Source of the DNA: UMGS1590 sp963558655
Lineage (GTDB): Bacteria; Bacillota; Peptococcia; Peptococcales; Peptococcaceae
Assembly (NCBI GenBank): GCA_963558655.1
Contig: CAUWHJ010000021.1
Coordinates: forward strand, 1-53,841
Reading direction: 5' to 3'
DNA: 53,841 bases
Below are positions 1 through 8,804 of the stretch, in pieces. A program made the position numbers and the translations under genes. Each line of letters opens with the position of its first letter. Positions within the stretch are counted from its first letter, which is position 1. The notes below the pieces were generated by a model. That model was not told the origin of the DNA. It saw only the letters and a program-made list of their open reading frames with translations, and searched no databases.

Positions 1-138
1 CTACAAAACCAATTTGCCGACTTCGTCGCTCAGATCGACAAATCAAAATTTGCCGGTGTGATGGCGATGCGTTTCTATCAAACCTTACAAAACTCACTAA
101 GACAGGAGTGGATGAGATGTCAAACTTTGAATTTCTAA
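1..138 (+). CDS. hsdS: Type I restriction-modification specificity subunit HsdS, 3' end only
   Basis: Reading frame 1 is open from the first base of the window to a TAA at 136-138 and encodes 45 residues. They begin LQNQFADFVAQIDKSKF, which is typical of the C-terminal conserved helix of HsdS proteins, the part that spaces the two target-recognition domains and contacts HsdM. In the complete enzyme HsdS chooses the DNA sequence for both methylation and cleavage. The stop lies inside the first codons of the next gene, so hsdS and hsdR overlap by 22 bp, which suggests translational coupling. The recognition domains are outside the window, so specificity cannot be judged. Confidence 0.8.
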   Translation, partial: LQNQFADFVAQIDKSKFAGVMAMRFYQTLQNSLRQEWMRCQTLNF

Positions 139-3100
139 ACGACAAAAAGGAGTATGCGCTGTTTGCGCCTGCTTGCATCGAAGCAGAAAAGATCTATGCG
201 ACTGCTCCTGCAATGTGTGCGGTGGGTTGTCGCAAGGCGCTGGAGTTGGCGGTGAAGTGGGTGTATTCTGCGGACAATACGATGGAGACGCCTTATCGTG
301 ACAATCTGCAATCTCTGGTGCATGAGCCGAGTTTTCGTTTTGCGGTGGATGAAGATACGTGGGGAAAGTTTCAGTTCATTATTAAGCTGGGCAATCTGGC
401 GGTTCATACGGAACGCAGCGTGACAAAAAGCGATGCGCTGGCGTCGCTGCGCGGACTGTTTGAGTTTGTGGAGTGGATCGATTACTGCTATGGCGCGGAC
501 TATGAGGAACGGGGCTTTGACGAAGCGCTGATTCCGACAGAAAAAGTGGTCGTTGATACGAAAAAGATCAAAGAGCAGGAGAGTTTGCTCGATCAGAAAG
601 AGGAAGAGATCGAAGCGTTGCGCGCGCAGATTGCGGCGATGTCGGCGCAGTTTACTGCGGAAAAAGAAGTGCATCAGCGAGAGCGTGTGTTTGAGCCAGA
701 GGACGTCTCAGAATTTGAAACGCGAAAGTTATACATTGACGTTGCGCTGAAGGAAGCGGGCTGGCGATTTGACGGCACGGATGCGGATGTGCAGGAAGAA
801 TTTCCTGTTGAAGGCATGGCGGGTGTTGTCGGTCAGAAGGGGTACGTGGATTATGTGCTCTTTGGCCGCGATGGGAAGCCCTTGGCGGTTGTGGAAGCAA
901 AACGCACGAGCAAAGACGCGAACATTGGCCGTAAGCAGGCTGCGCTTTATGCGGATTGCTTGGAGCGCCAGTTTGGCAGGCGCCCAATGATGTTTACGAC
1001 GAATGGTTTTGAAACGTATTTTTGGGACGATCAAAGCAGCCCTCAGCGGCGTGTGAGCGAGGTCTTCTCAAAGGATGATCTGCAAAAGCTGATGAACCGT
1101 CGCGAAGAGCAGCTGGATCTTTTGCAGATTCCGATCGATGATCGCATCACCAATCGTTACTATCAAAAAGAAGCCATTCGCGCCGTGTGCGAGCAGCTGG
1201 GGCTAGGGATTCGTAAGCATCTCCTGGTCATGGCGACGGGCACGGGGAAGACGCGCACGGCGGCGAGTTTGGTGGATGTGCTGAGCCGTGGCAAAAGGGT
1301 GACGAACGTGCTTTTTCTGGCGGACCGCACGGCGCTGGTGAAACAGGCGAAGGATGCATTCAAGGATTATCTGCCAGACATGTCGCTGTGCAATCTTTGC
1401 TCGAACAAGGACGACCGCAATGCACGGATTGTTTTCTCAACCTATCCGACGATGATGAATGCGATCGATGAGGTGCGCGCGAAGGATGGGTTGAAGATGT
1501 TTACGCCTGCGCATTTTGACCTGATTATCATCGACGAGAGCCATCGCAGCATTTTCAAGAAGTATCGTGCGATTTTTGAGTATTTCGATGCGATTATGGT
1601 GGGGCTTACAGCGACGCCGAAAACGGATGTGGATCGCAACACGTATGAGTTTTTTGAGATAGAGAACAAAGTGCCGACGTATGCGTATGATTATGAGACG
1701 GCGGTGGAGCAGGATCATTATCTGGTGCCGTACTATAATTACGAGGTGAAGACGAAATTCCTAGATGAAGGCATCAGCTACAAAGAGCTATCGGACGAAG
1801 ATAAAGAACGCTTTGAGGATGATTTTGTCGAGGACGACCATGTGCCGGATTTTATCCCATCGGCGCAGTTGAATAAGTTCGTGTTCAACGAAGACACAGT
1901 GGATACGGTGTTGGAAGATTTGATGGAGCGCGGGATTAAGAGCGAGGGCGGTGACAAGATCGGCAAGACGATCATCTTTGCCCAGAACAAGCGCCACGCA
2001 GAATTTATCATTGAGCGTTTCAATAAATTGTATCCGCATTTGAAAGGCACGTTTGCGCAGCGTGTGATCTGCGATGACAGCTACGCGCAGACGATTATTG
2101 ATGAGTTTAAGATTGTGGATCACATGCCGCAGATTGCGGTGTCTGTCGATATGATGGATACGGGGATCGACGTGCCGGAGGTTGTGAATCTGGTTTTCTT
2201 CAAAAAGGTGCGTTCAAAGGCGAAGTTTTGGCAGATGATCGGGCGCGGCACACGCCTGTGTCCGGGCTTAGTGTGTCAGGATCAGATCGACGGAGAATAT
2301 GTGGATAAGAAGCGTTTTTTGATCTTCGACTACTGCGGAAATTTTGATTATTTCCGGGAGAATGAAAATGGTTACGAATCGCGCGAGACAAAGTCGCTGT
2401 CGGAAAATATTTTCTGCAAACGTGTGCGACTAATGGCAGCCTTACAGGAGCCCGCTTTTGCGGAGGCGACATATCAATCCTGGCGAAATGCGCTGGTAGA
2501 GGAATGTTCGGGGCAGGTGAAGGCACTCAATCCGAAGCTCTTTGCGGTCAGGCTGCATCTACGATATGTAGAAAAATACAAAGAGCCTGCCGTTTTTGCA
2601 GATATCACGGAGACTGCGAAAAGCGAGCTGGTGGAGCACATTGCACCGCTCGTGACCATGAACGATCCGGATGAGTTTGCGAAGCGCTTTGATAATTTCA
2701 TGTATGGGCTGATGATTGCGTTTTTGGACGGGCTGCCGACGTACAATCACGCCAAGCAGCAGCTCTGTGACACTGGGGCGATGCTGGAGCGTAAGCGCAC
2801 GATTCCGCAGGTTGAGACGAAGATTGAAATCATCCAGGAAGTTCAGAGCGATGCATTCTGGGATGCGAAGGATATTTTGCTGTTTGAGAAAGCACGGCGG
2901 GAGCTGCGTGATTTGATCAAGTTTTTGGATCGTCCAGAAAGAAATATCATCACTACTGATTTGATTGATCCGGTCATTGATCAGAAAGAAGGAGAAAGCA
3001 TTGGTGCCGCCTACGATTTCGAGGACTATCGTGCAAAGGTGAACCGTTATGTGAATGAGCATGGAGAAATGCTGGCGATTCACAAGCTGACGCACAATAT

Positions 3101-3488
3101 TCCGCTGACGCAGATGGATTACGACGAATTGGAGCGTGTGTTGACTGAAGAGCTGGGCAGCAAAGAAGATTATGCTCGCGAATACGGCGATACGCCATTT
3201 GGTCTTTTGATTCGTCAAATCGCTAAGCTCGATCACGAGGCGGCAATGGAGGCCTTTTCGGCGTTCATCAATGACCAATCACTCAATCAGCGGCAGATTG
3301 AGTTTGTGAAGAAGGTCATCACGTATGTGGAAAATAACGGTTACATGGACGATATGACAGAGCTGACAAGACCGCCGTTTGATAAACCGGTGAGCTTTAT
3401 CAAGCTCTTCGATAAAAAGACGCGAGCGTCTCTGTTGGCAGTGATAAAAAATGTGACGGAGAATGCGGTGAATGTTGCGGTGTCGTGA
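117..3488 (+). CDS. hsdR: Type I restriction endonuclease subunit R (EcoEI-like HsdR)
   Basis: ATP-dependent translocase and nuclease subunit of a type I restriction enzyme, 1123 aa. In order: an N-terminal DUF4145-like region (about 10-105), a coiled coil (about 140-185), a PD-(D/E)XK nuclease core with D245 and E260-x-K262, and a superfamily 2 helicase with Walker A MATGTGKT at 372-379, DESH at 473-476, an LTATP motif, and QMIGRGTR as motif VI. The C-terminal 350 residues resemble the EcoEI HsdR C-terminal domain. All catalytic motifs are intact and length is normal. I prefer ATG 117, which has AGGAG at 104-108 eight bases upstream; a GTG at 108 in frame would sit inside that site. hsdS lies directly upstream, so hsdM is probably just outside. 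Confidence 0.93.
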   Translation: MSNFEFLNDKKEYALFAPACIEAEKIYATAPAMCAVGCRKALELAVKWVYSADNTMETPYRDNLQSLVHEPSFRFAVDEDTWGKFQFIIKLGNLAVHTERSVTKSDALASLRGLFEFVEWIDYCYGADYEERGFDEALIPTEKVVVDTKKIKEQESLLDQKEEEIEALRAQIAAMSAQFTAEKEVHQRERVFEPEDVSEFETRKLYIDVALKEAGWRFDGTDADVQEEFPVEGMAGVVGQKGYVDYVLFGRDGKPLAVVEAKRTSKDANIGRKQAALYADCLERQFGRRPMMFTTNGFETYFWDDQSSPQRRVSEVFSKDDLQKLMNRREEQLDLLQIPIDDRITNRYYQKEAIRAVCEQLGLGIRKHLLVMATGTGKTRTAASLVDVLSRGKRVTNVLFLADRTALVKQAKDAFKDYLPDMSLCNLCSNKDDRNARIVFSTYPTMMNAIDEVRAKDGLKMFTPAHFDLIIIDESHRSIFKKYRAIFEYFDAIMVGLTATPKTDVDRNTYEFFEIENKVPTYAYDYETAVEQDHYLVPYYNYEVKTKFLDEGISYKELSDEDKERFEDDFVEDDHVPDFIPSAQLNKFVFNEDTVDTVLEDLMERGIKSEGGDKIGKTIIFAQNKRHAEFIIERFNKLYPHLKGTFAQRVICDDSYAQTIIDEFKIVDHMPQIAVSVDMMDTGIDVPEVVNLVFFKKVRSKAKFWQMIGRGTRLCPGLVCQDQIDGEYVDKKRFLIFDYCGNFDYFRENENGYESRETKSLSENIFCKRVRLMAALQEPAFAEATYQSWRNALVEECSGQVKALNPKLFAVRLHLRYVEKYKEPAVFADITETAKSELVEHIAPLVTMNDPDEFAKRFDNFMYGLMIAFLDGLPTYNHAKQQLCDTGAMLERKRTIPQVETKIEIIQEVQSDAFWDAKDILLFEKARRELRDLIKFLDRPERNIITTDLIDPVIDQKEGESIGAAYDFEDYRAKVNRYVNEHGEMLAIHKLTHNIPLTQMDYDELERVLTEELGSKEDYAREYGDTPFGLLIRQIAKLDHEAAMEAFSAFINDQSLNQRQIEFVKKVITYVENNGYMDDMTELTRPPFDKPVSFIKLFDKKTRASLLAVIKNVTENAVNVAVS

Positions 3489-3531
3489 TTTTTAGTCGAG
3501 ATGAGGGATCGAAGAAAGTGAAGGCGAGATT

Positions 3532-4623
3532 GTGGATGTAGAAAAATTGAATAGAGCGATAGAGGCCTATAAACAAAATAAAAAGAACAATAACGCGTAT
3601 TTTAGCGAAACTTGGAAAGAACGTGAAGAGCGACGAGTTTATTACCAATCTTTCGATGAAGAGAAGCTACTGGCGATGACAGAGGATGAATTTCTGGAAT
3701 ATATCAGCAAGCTGTGGTCGATGTTGGTGTGGGGCAATAAAAAATATGTTGTTGATAAAATCATCCGCGACAATGGCTTTAGCAATGTGAAAAAACAGCT
3801 AGCGAAGCTTCTTTATGGATCGCTCAATTTGGAAACCAGGTGGAATGAATTCTTAAAAGATGTAAAAGGATTGGGACCGGCTACCGTCAGTGAATTGCTT
3901 TCTTATTCGAATCCAAAGGAATACGTTATTTTCAATAAGACGACGGTGTTGTGTTATACCTACTTAGGTATTTCAAATATGCCAAAGTATAACTATCAAT
4001 ATACAGGGAAAAAGTATCTTGAAGTGTGCGCCATTGCAAAAGAAATTGCAACGAAAATGGAAGACAGTGGCATTCGTGATGTTGATCTGCTTGTGGTCGA
4101 TTATCTGCTTTGGGATGAGATTTTGCCACTCGTCGAGAAAAATGAACAGGAAGATGTATCTAGTAAAACTGTGCAACAAGATACATCGAGCGCAACAAAA
4201 AATGCTAAGTCGATGCATGATGAAATTAAAGAAAAATTGGTAGAAATTGGTGGACTGCTGGGATTTGATAGCCGTTCCGAGGTGAAAATTGCAGATGGTG
4301 CCGTTGTAGACGCAGTCTGGGAAGCCAAGATTGGCAACATGGGGAAGGCCATTTACGTTTTTGAAGTGCAGTCAAAAGGCTCGATTGATAGTTTAATCCT
4401 GAACTTGAAAAAATCGCAGAGTAATGCTGCGGTTCAAGCCGTTGTTGCTGTTGCAGATGAAGAGCAATTGAATAAAATTATTAAAGAAAGCCGTGGCGTT
4501 ATTGCTGAAAAAGATCTCAGAACCTGGGATTCGGAAGATGTGTTGACGGTGTATGATTCACTTGTCCGCGCACATGAATCGATTAATAAATTGGCGCTTG
4601 TTCCCGATAGCTTTACAAAATGA
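3532..4623 (+). CDS. Unrecognised protein with HhH motif and nuclease-like C-terminus
   Basis: 363 aa, starting at GTG 3532 behind an AAGGCGAG site. I do not recognise a named family. The N-terminal half is helical and charged and holds a helix-hairpin-helix-like segment, KGLGPATVSELL (about 112-123), of the kind that contacts the DNA backbone in glycosylases and repair proteins. A low-complexity linker rich in S, T, Q and K (about 205-230) leads to a C-terminal domain with D260 followed by a hydrophobic strand ending E278-V-Q280. That pattern fits the D...(E)x(K/Q) core of PD-(D/E)XK nucleases, but this is an inference from pattern only. It follows hsdR by 43 bp on the same strand, so it may be co-transcribed and act as a restriction-linked or repair accessory protein. 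A strong hairpin follows it. Confidence 0.6.
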   Translation: MDVEKLNRAIEAYKQNKKNNNAYFSETWKEREERRVYYQSFDEEKLLAMTEDEFLEYISKLWSMLVWGNKKYVVDKIIRDNGFSNVKKQLAKLLYGSLNLETRWNEFLKDVKGLGPATVSELLSYSNPKEYVIFNKTTVLCYTYLGISNMPKYNYQYTGKKYLEVCAIAKEIATKMEDSGIRDVDLLVVDYLLWDEILPLVEKNEQEDVSSKTVQQDTSSATKNAKSMHDEIKEKLVEIGGLLGFDSRSEVKIADGAVVDAVWEAKIGNMGKAIYVFEVQSKGSIDSLILNLKKSQSNAAVQAVVAVADEEQLNKIIKESRGVIAEKDLRTWDSEDVLTVYDSLVRAHESINKLALVPDSFTK

Positions 4624-4637
4624 AAAATGATTCGAAA

Positions 4638-4666
4638 AAGCGGTATGCTCCATGAGCATACCGCTT
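4638..4666. terminator. Strong hairpin after the restriction-linked gene
   Basis: A perfect 13-bp inverted repeat (4638-4650 with 4654-4666) with a 3-base loop begins 14 bases after the stop of the upstream gene. There is no U-run on the plus strand. On the minus strand the hairpin is followed by TTTTTCG, so as a classical terminator it reads better leftward. It may still block or stabilise the plus-strand transcript end. Confidence 0.55.
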
Positions 4667-5287
4667 ATACTGTAGATAAACCCGTTTTTTAGAGATGATG
4701 AAGCAATTTTGAAATCGAAGTTTTACAGGCAGGTATGCTTGCAAAATTTCGATATGAGCAACTTTATGATGTATTTAGAAAAAAATTAATAACTCGAAAA
4801 AGGTCCTATCACATAGTAACAAGACTTTTTCGACAAGCTGACATCTTCGAGTTCCTAGGAGGTGATTCTTTATAGCGGAGAAAACAATATTGTTTGGGAT
4901 ACAGAGAAAACAAAAAAGGCTTTAGAAGAGATCAGGATGGATCTGTCTAAAGCCTTTTGTATTTGTTGTGTTGGATTCATTACACCAATTTACACCAATC
5001 TGGTGTAGAGCTTTATGAGGTTTTGTGGAACTTCGTGAATCTGTTGAAAATAAGATTTGGCTCAGGCGAAGGGATTTGTGGGCATTTATCGAGAAAGGTT
5101 AAGCTTTATAAATCTTCTCGAATACGGCGATGCCTAATTTCATTTTTTATCACTACTCCCTTGATTCATTCAGCAATGGTATGGCTGAATTACGTAAAAG
5201 ATGGTGCACAAAAGGGCACAATATATAAATTATAGCATGGGTGGGGGCTTTTCTCAATAGAGTGATAGGAGTTTATTAGGGACAGGA
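4667..5287. other. Gene-poor intergenic stretch with repeats and hairpins
   Basis: No convincing gene in either direction. It holds an imperfect hairpin at 4794-4841 whose right arm (4825-4841) is the reverse complement of 17 bases at 53790-53806. It also holds an orphan terminator-like hairpin (4914-4958) and a tandem repeat TTACACCAAT x2 (4980-4999) that runs into an inverted copy, so TACACCA ATC TGGTGTA forms a small hairpin near 4991-5007. An open frame at 4957-5235 has no family resemblance and no good ribosome site. The mixture looks like decayed or recombined sequence between the restriction locus and the biotin operon. Confidence 0.5.
4914..4960 (+). terminator. Orphan intergenic hairpin with U-run
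   Basis: A 13-bp perfect stem (AAAAGGCTTTAGA at 4914-4926 with its complement at 4946-4958). The 19-base loop can itself form a 5-bp stem (AGATC/GATCT). The stem ends in TTTT, so it reads as a rho-independent terminator, but no gene lies just upstream. It could be the relic of a lost gene or the end of an untranslated RNA. Confidence 0.55.
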
Positions 5288-5340
5288 TTGTAAACTGTTA
5301 AAAATAAAGAGTTGACAATAAGCGGCGATTGTGAGATGAT
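5288..5340 (+). promoter_or_regulatory. BirA-type biotin operator overlapping the bio promoter
   Basis: TTGTAAAC (5288-5295) and GTTGACAA (5311-5318) are near-perfect inverted arms separated by 15 bases. This is the known layout of the biotin repressor BirA operator in Bacillota (TTGTTAAC-N15/16-GTTAACAA). The right arm contains TTGACA (5312-5317), which with GATGAT (5335-5340) 17 bases downstream makes a plausible promoter. Repressor bound to biotinyl-AMP would therefore cover the -35 box of bioY. Confidence 0.75.
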
Positions 5341-5365
5341 GGGTGACATAACACAGGAGGCGATA

Positions 5366-5947
5366 ATGATGCAACAAGAAAAAATGAGACAACGTGGCCG
5401 CACCCGACAAATGGTAATGTGTGGACTTTTTGTGGCATTGATTGCGCTCGGAGCGTTTATCAAAATACCACTGCCACTTGTACCGGTGACGTTACAGGTG
5501 CTTTTTACGATGATGGCGGGATTGCTTTTAGGGCCACGTTTAGGGGCGTTGTCGGTGATTGGCTATTTGGTGTTGGGGCTGGCTGGCCTCCCTATTTTTA
5601 CGATGGGCGGCGGACCAAGCTATGTCCTTCAGCCGACGTTTGGCTATTTAATAGGCTTTGCGCTTGGCGCTTTTGTAACGGGGAAAATCGCTTATGGTGT
5701 GGAGCGGCCTGGTTTCAAGCGCCTTTTGGTGGCTAATCTTTTAGGGTTGGCACTCGTTTATGTGTGTGGTATGGTTTATTATTTTCTTATGAGTATGTTT
5801 TATCTTGGAAATCCGATTGGATTGTGGCCGCTTTTGGTGTCTTTTTGTTTTATTAGTGCACCTGGAGATATTCTTTTATGCATTTTAGCAGCAATGTTGG
5901 CTAAAAGGATGATTCCAGTGATGAAACGAGAGGGGATTGCTCAATGA
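5366..5947 (+). CDS. bioY: Biotin transporter BioY (ECF S component)
   Basis: Substrate-binding membrane protein for biotin uptake, 193 aa, normal length for BioY. About six membrane segments are visible, with the family's features VPVTLQVLFTMMAGLLLGPRLG, GLPIF and the glycine-rich GGGPSYVLQPTFGYLIGF. The chosen ATG 5366 has AGGAGG at 5355-5360; a longer in-frame start at 5312 would lie inside the BirA operator and is rejected. First gene of bioYBDA; the stop overlaps the bioB start as ATGA. No energising ATPases (EcfA/T) are in the window, so it either works alone or shares a general ECF module encoded elsewhere. Confidence 0.93.
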   Translation: MMQQEKMRQRGRTRQMVMCGLFVALIALGAFIKIPLPLVPVTLQVLFTMMAGLLLGPRLGALSVIGYLVLGLAGLPIFTMGGGPSYVLQPTFGYLIGFALGAFVTGKIAYGVERPGFKRLLVANLLGLALVYVCGMVYYFLMSMFYLGNPIGLWPLLVSFCFISAPGDILLCILAAMLAKRMIPVMKREGIAQ

Positions 5948-6912
5948 ATGTTCAAAATTTGAAAAAGGGGGTTTTGACAGGGCACAATGTGACCAAAGAG
6001 GAGGCGCTGGAACTCTATGAAGCGCCGCTTGAATTGTTGTGTGCGGAAGCTGATGAAATCCGCCGCATGCGTTGTGGCAATGGTTTTGATCTGTGTACGA
6101 TTGTTAATGGTAAAAGTGGGCGTTGTTCGGAAAATTGCCGTTTCTGCGCCCAATCAGCGTATTACACTACTCATGCGGAGGATTATTCACTGCTTTCAGT
6201 AGAGCATATTGTCGCGCAGGCAAGAGTTCAGGCAGAACGCGGTGTGTTGCGCTATTCTATTGTCACAGCGGGACGCTGCCTTTCAGATGATGAGGTTGAG
6301 GCGATGTGTGTAGCGGTAGCGCGTATTCGTCGTGAGACGACGCTCCAGGTTTGTGTATCTTTTGGATTGTTACAAGAAACGCAGTTCCGCCGGCTGAAAG
6401 CGGCAGGCGTTTCGCGTGTACATAATAATCTTGAGACATCGCAACGTTATTTTCCAAACGTTTGCACGACGCATCGTTTCGAGGACAAAGTGGCAGCGAT
6501 TCGTGCTGCGCAGGCAGCTGGTTTGGATGTTTGCTCGGGTGGTATTATGGGGCTTGGCGAAACAGTGGAGGATCGTATTGACTTGGCGCTGGCATTGCGT
6601 AGTTTAGGCATTAAAAGTGTACCGGTGAATCTTTTGAACCCAATTCCAGGGACACCATTTGCAGAAAACAAAGTGCTGTCTGCCGATGCCTTGCAGCGTA
6701 TTGTGGCGGTTTATCGCTTTATTTTGCCTGATGCAGCGATTCGTTTGGCTGGTGGACGTGGGCTTTTGTCAGATAAAGGGTGCGGATGTTTTTGTGCTGG
6801 TGCCAATGCAGCCATTTCGGGTGATATGCTGACCACAGCCGGTATTACTGTGGAAAACGACAAGCAGATGCTGCAAGAGTTAGGATTTGTCTTGAGGAGG
6901 GACCATGAGTAA
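5944..6912 (+). CDS. bioB: Biotin synthase BioB
   Basis: Radical SAM enzyme that inserts sulfur into dethiobiotin, 322 aa. The SAM-cluster cysteines are C61, C65 and C68 (CSENCRFC, i.e. CxxxCxxC), followed by AQSAYY as in BioB. Other family features present are YSIVTAGR, the VHNNLETS segment, SGGIMGLGE and the C-terminal GGR region. The start overlaps the bioY stop by 4 bases and its end overlaps the bioD start by 8, so translation is likely coupled. It needs an iron-sulfur supply and reducing power, in keeping with an anaerobe. Confidence 0.97.
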   Translation: MNVQNLKKGVLTGHNVTKEEALELYEAPLELLCAEADEIRRMRCGNGFDLCTIVNGKSGRCSENCRFCAQSAYYTTHAEDYSLLSVEHIVAQARVQAERGVLRYSIVTAGRCLSDDEVEAMCVAVARIRRETTLQVCVSFGLLQETQFRRLKAAGVSRVHNNLETSQRYFPNVCTTHRFEDKVAAIRAAQAAGLDVCSGGIMGLGETVEDRIDLALALRSLGIKSVPVNLLNPIPGTPFAENKVLSADALQRIVAVYRFILPDAAIRLAGGRGLLSDKGCGCFCAGANAAISGDMLTTAGITVENDKQMLQELGFVLRRDHE

Positions 6913-7591
6913 AGGGATTTTTATTACGGGAACAGGCACAGATGTTGGCAAAACCTATGTTACAGCATTGCTGGCGAAAAAACTCAAACAAGACGGTTTG
7001 TCGGTTGCTTATTATAAGGCGGCAATGAGTGGTAATGTGCGCAATGCTAAAGGAAAGTTGATTCCCGGTGATGCTGTGCAGGTGATAAGCACTGCTGGGC
7101 TTGTCCAATCTCTTTCGACTGTGTGTCCTTATGTGTATGAACATGCTGTTTCTCCACATCTTGCAGCCAAGTTGGAAGGAAATTCTATGGATTTGTCAAG
7201 TGTGGTGGCTGGTTATGCAGAGCTTTGCGCACATTATGATGCGGTTTTAATGGAAGGTGCTGGGGGTATTTTGTGTCCGCTGCGTGACGATGCAGAAGAG
7301 AAAATTTGGACAGTAGATCTCATTCGTGACTGCCATTTGAATTGTTTGCTTGTTGCAGATGCTGGACTTGGTGCTATTAATGCAGTTGGCTTAAGCGCTT
7401 ATTATATGAAGAAGCACGGAATTATTTTACGTGGCCTTATTTTTAACCGCTATGAGCCAGGCAATTTGATACATGAGGACAACAGGCGTATGTGCGAAGC
7501 ATTAACCGGTGCAAAGGTCATTGATTGTGTGAAAACGGGCGACAAAGAACTGGCGTTGTCAACTGACAAGGTCTGGACGCTTTTGTCATGA
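6905..7591 (+). CDS. bioD: Dethiobiotin synthetase BioD
   Basis: ATP-dependent carboxylase that closes the ureido ring of 7,8-diaminopelargonate to give dethiobiotin, 228 aa. The P-loop is GTGTDVGKT at 9-17, with the substrate-binding K near YYKAAMSGN and the MEGAGGILCPL motif around 117-127. The start is ATG 6905 behind GAGGAGGG. The usual KP(V/I)xSG after the P-loop is KAAMSGN here, a mild variant. Third gene of the bio operon. Confidence 0.95.
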   Translation: MSKGIFITGTGTDVGKTYVTALLAKKLKQDGLSVAYYKAAMSGNVRNAKGKLIPGDAVQVISTAGLVQSLSTVCPYVYEHAVSPHLAAKLEGNSMDLSSVVAGYAELCAHYDAVLMEGAGGILCPLRDDAEEKIWTVDLIRDCHLNCLLVADAGLGAINAVGLSAYYMKKHGIILRGLIFNRYEPGNLIHEDNRRMCEALTGAKVIDCVKTGDKELALSTDKVWTLLS

Positions 7592-7601
7592 AGGAGAATG
7601 T

Positions 7602-8804
7602 ATGATTTGGTATCCTTACGAACAAATGAAAACAATGAGGCCACCTTATAAAGTGAATCGTGCCCAAGGTGCAATTCTCTATACGGATGAAGGGCCTCTC
7701 ATTGACTCAATCGCTTCCTGGTGGAGCGTGATTCACGGGTATAATCACCCAGTACTCAATCAAGCAATAAGTGAACAATTGGGACGTTTTTCACATATTA
7801 TGCTAGGAGGTCTCACACATGAACCTGTTCAACAGCTTGCTGAAAAATTGGCAAGTTGGTTGCCGGGTGATTTGAACCATTGTTTCTTTTCTGATTCTGG
7901 CAGTGTTGGTGTCGAAGTGGCATTGAAAATGGCGTTACAGTATTATCAAAATCTTGGTGAACATGGTCGCACGATGGTGTTGGCTTTAACGCATGCTTAT
8001 CATGGAGATACGTTTAAGGCCATGGAAGTGAGCGATGATGAGGATTATCATTTTGTGCTCAATGCTTATGGCCCTAGTAAACATGTGGTGCATATTTTAC
8101 CGGATATTTCAGCATTGGAGGCTGCCTTTGCATGTTATCATGAGAAACTTCATTGTTTTATTGTTGAGCCACTTTTGCAAGGAGCCGGTGGTATGCGTAT
8201 GTATGATCTTGCTTTTCTAAAGCGTGCGCGTGCGTTATGTGATCAATATGGTATATTGTTAGTGTTTGATGAAGTAGCGACTGGCTTTGGCCGTACTGGT
8301 TATCGATTTGTTGCAGATATTGTACAGCCAGATATTCTCGTGCTTGGTAAGGCACTTACCGGTGGCTATCTTGGTCATGCGGTAACGGTGGCTTCAGAGA
8401 AAGTTTTTGCAGCATTTTATGATGATAATCCTAACCATGCATTCATGCATGGTCCAACTTTTATGGGCAATGCTTTGGCTTGTAGTGTGGCATTGGCGGG
8501 GATTCGGCTTTTTGAAGCTGAGGATTACATGTCTAAGATTGCGCGGATCGAAGCTATTTGCCGACGCGAACTGGCTGATTTTAAGGACCCGCGTATTCGT
8601 GAAGTGCGTATCATGGGAGGCTGTACTTGTATTGAACTGAATGATTCGCGTGATCTAGAGGGGTATCAAGCTTTCGCTCATGCGCGAGGCGTGTTTAGCC
8701 GACCATTTTTGAATATTCTTTATGCGATGGTGCCGTATGTGATTCAGGAAGAGGAACTTATTTTGGTATTAGATACAATGAAAGAGTGGTTTCAGAGAAC
8801 ATAA
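7602..8804 (+). CDS. bioA: Adenosylmethionine-8-amino-7-oxononanoate aminotransferase BioA
   Basis: PLP enzyme that uses SAM as amino donor to make 7,8-diaminopelargonate, 400 aa, a little shorter than E. coli BioA. Seen: N-terminal WYPYEQMK, substrate-site SWWSVIHGYNHP, SDSGSVGVEVALKMALQY, AYHGDT, FDEVATGFGRTG and the PLP lysine K250 in LGKALTGG. It begins 10 bases after bioD behind AAGGAG. Last gene of the operon. No bioF, bioW, bioC or bioH follows, so the supply of 8-amino-7-oxononanoate must come from genes elsewhere or from uptake. Confidence 0.95.
   Translation: MIWYPYEQMKTMRPPYKVNRAQGAILYTDEGPLIDSIASWWSVIHGYNHPVLNQAISEQLGRFSHIMLGGLTHEPVQQLAEKLASWLPGDLNHCFFSDSGSVGVEVALKMALQYYQNLGEHGRTMVLALTHAYHGDTFKAMEVSDDEDYHFVLNAYGPSKHVVHILPDISALEAAFACYHEKLHCFIVEPLLQGAGGMRMYDLAFLKRARALCDQYGILLVFDEVATGFGRTGYRFVADIVQPDILVLGKALTGGYLGHAVTVASEKVFAAFYDDNPNHAFMHGPTFMGNALACSVALAGIRLFEAEDYMSKIARIEAICRRELADFKDPRIREVRIMGGCTCIELNDSRDLEGYQAFAHARGVFSRPFLNILYAMVPYVIQEEELILVLDTMKEWFQRT

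Noticed and set aside
108..116. GTG 108 as hsdR start
   Set aside because: It lies within the AGGAG ribosome site that serves ATG 117.
4957..5235. 92-codon open frame in the gap before bioY
   Set aside because: No family resemblance, no ribosome site, and it overlaps the orphan hairpin and repeats. Possibly decayed sequence, but I cannot show it was a gene.
5240..5366. Riboswitch leader before bioY
   Set aside because: The BirA operator and promoter fully explain control, and no conserved riboswitch core is visible.
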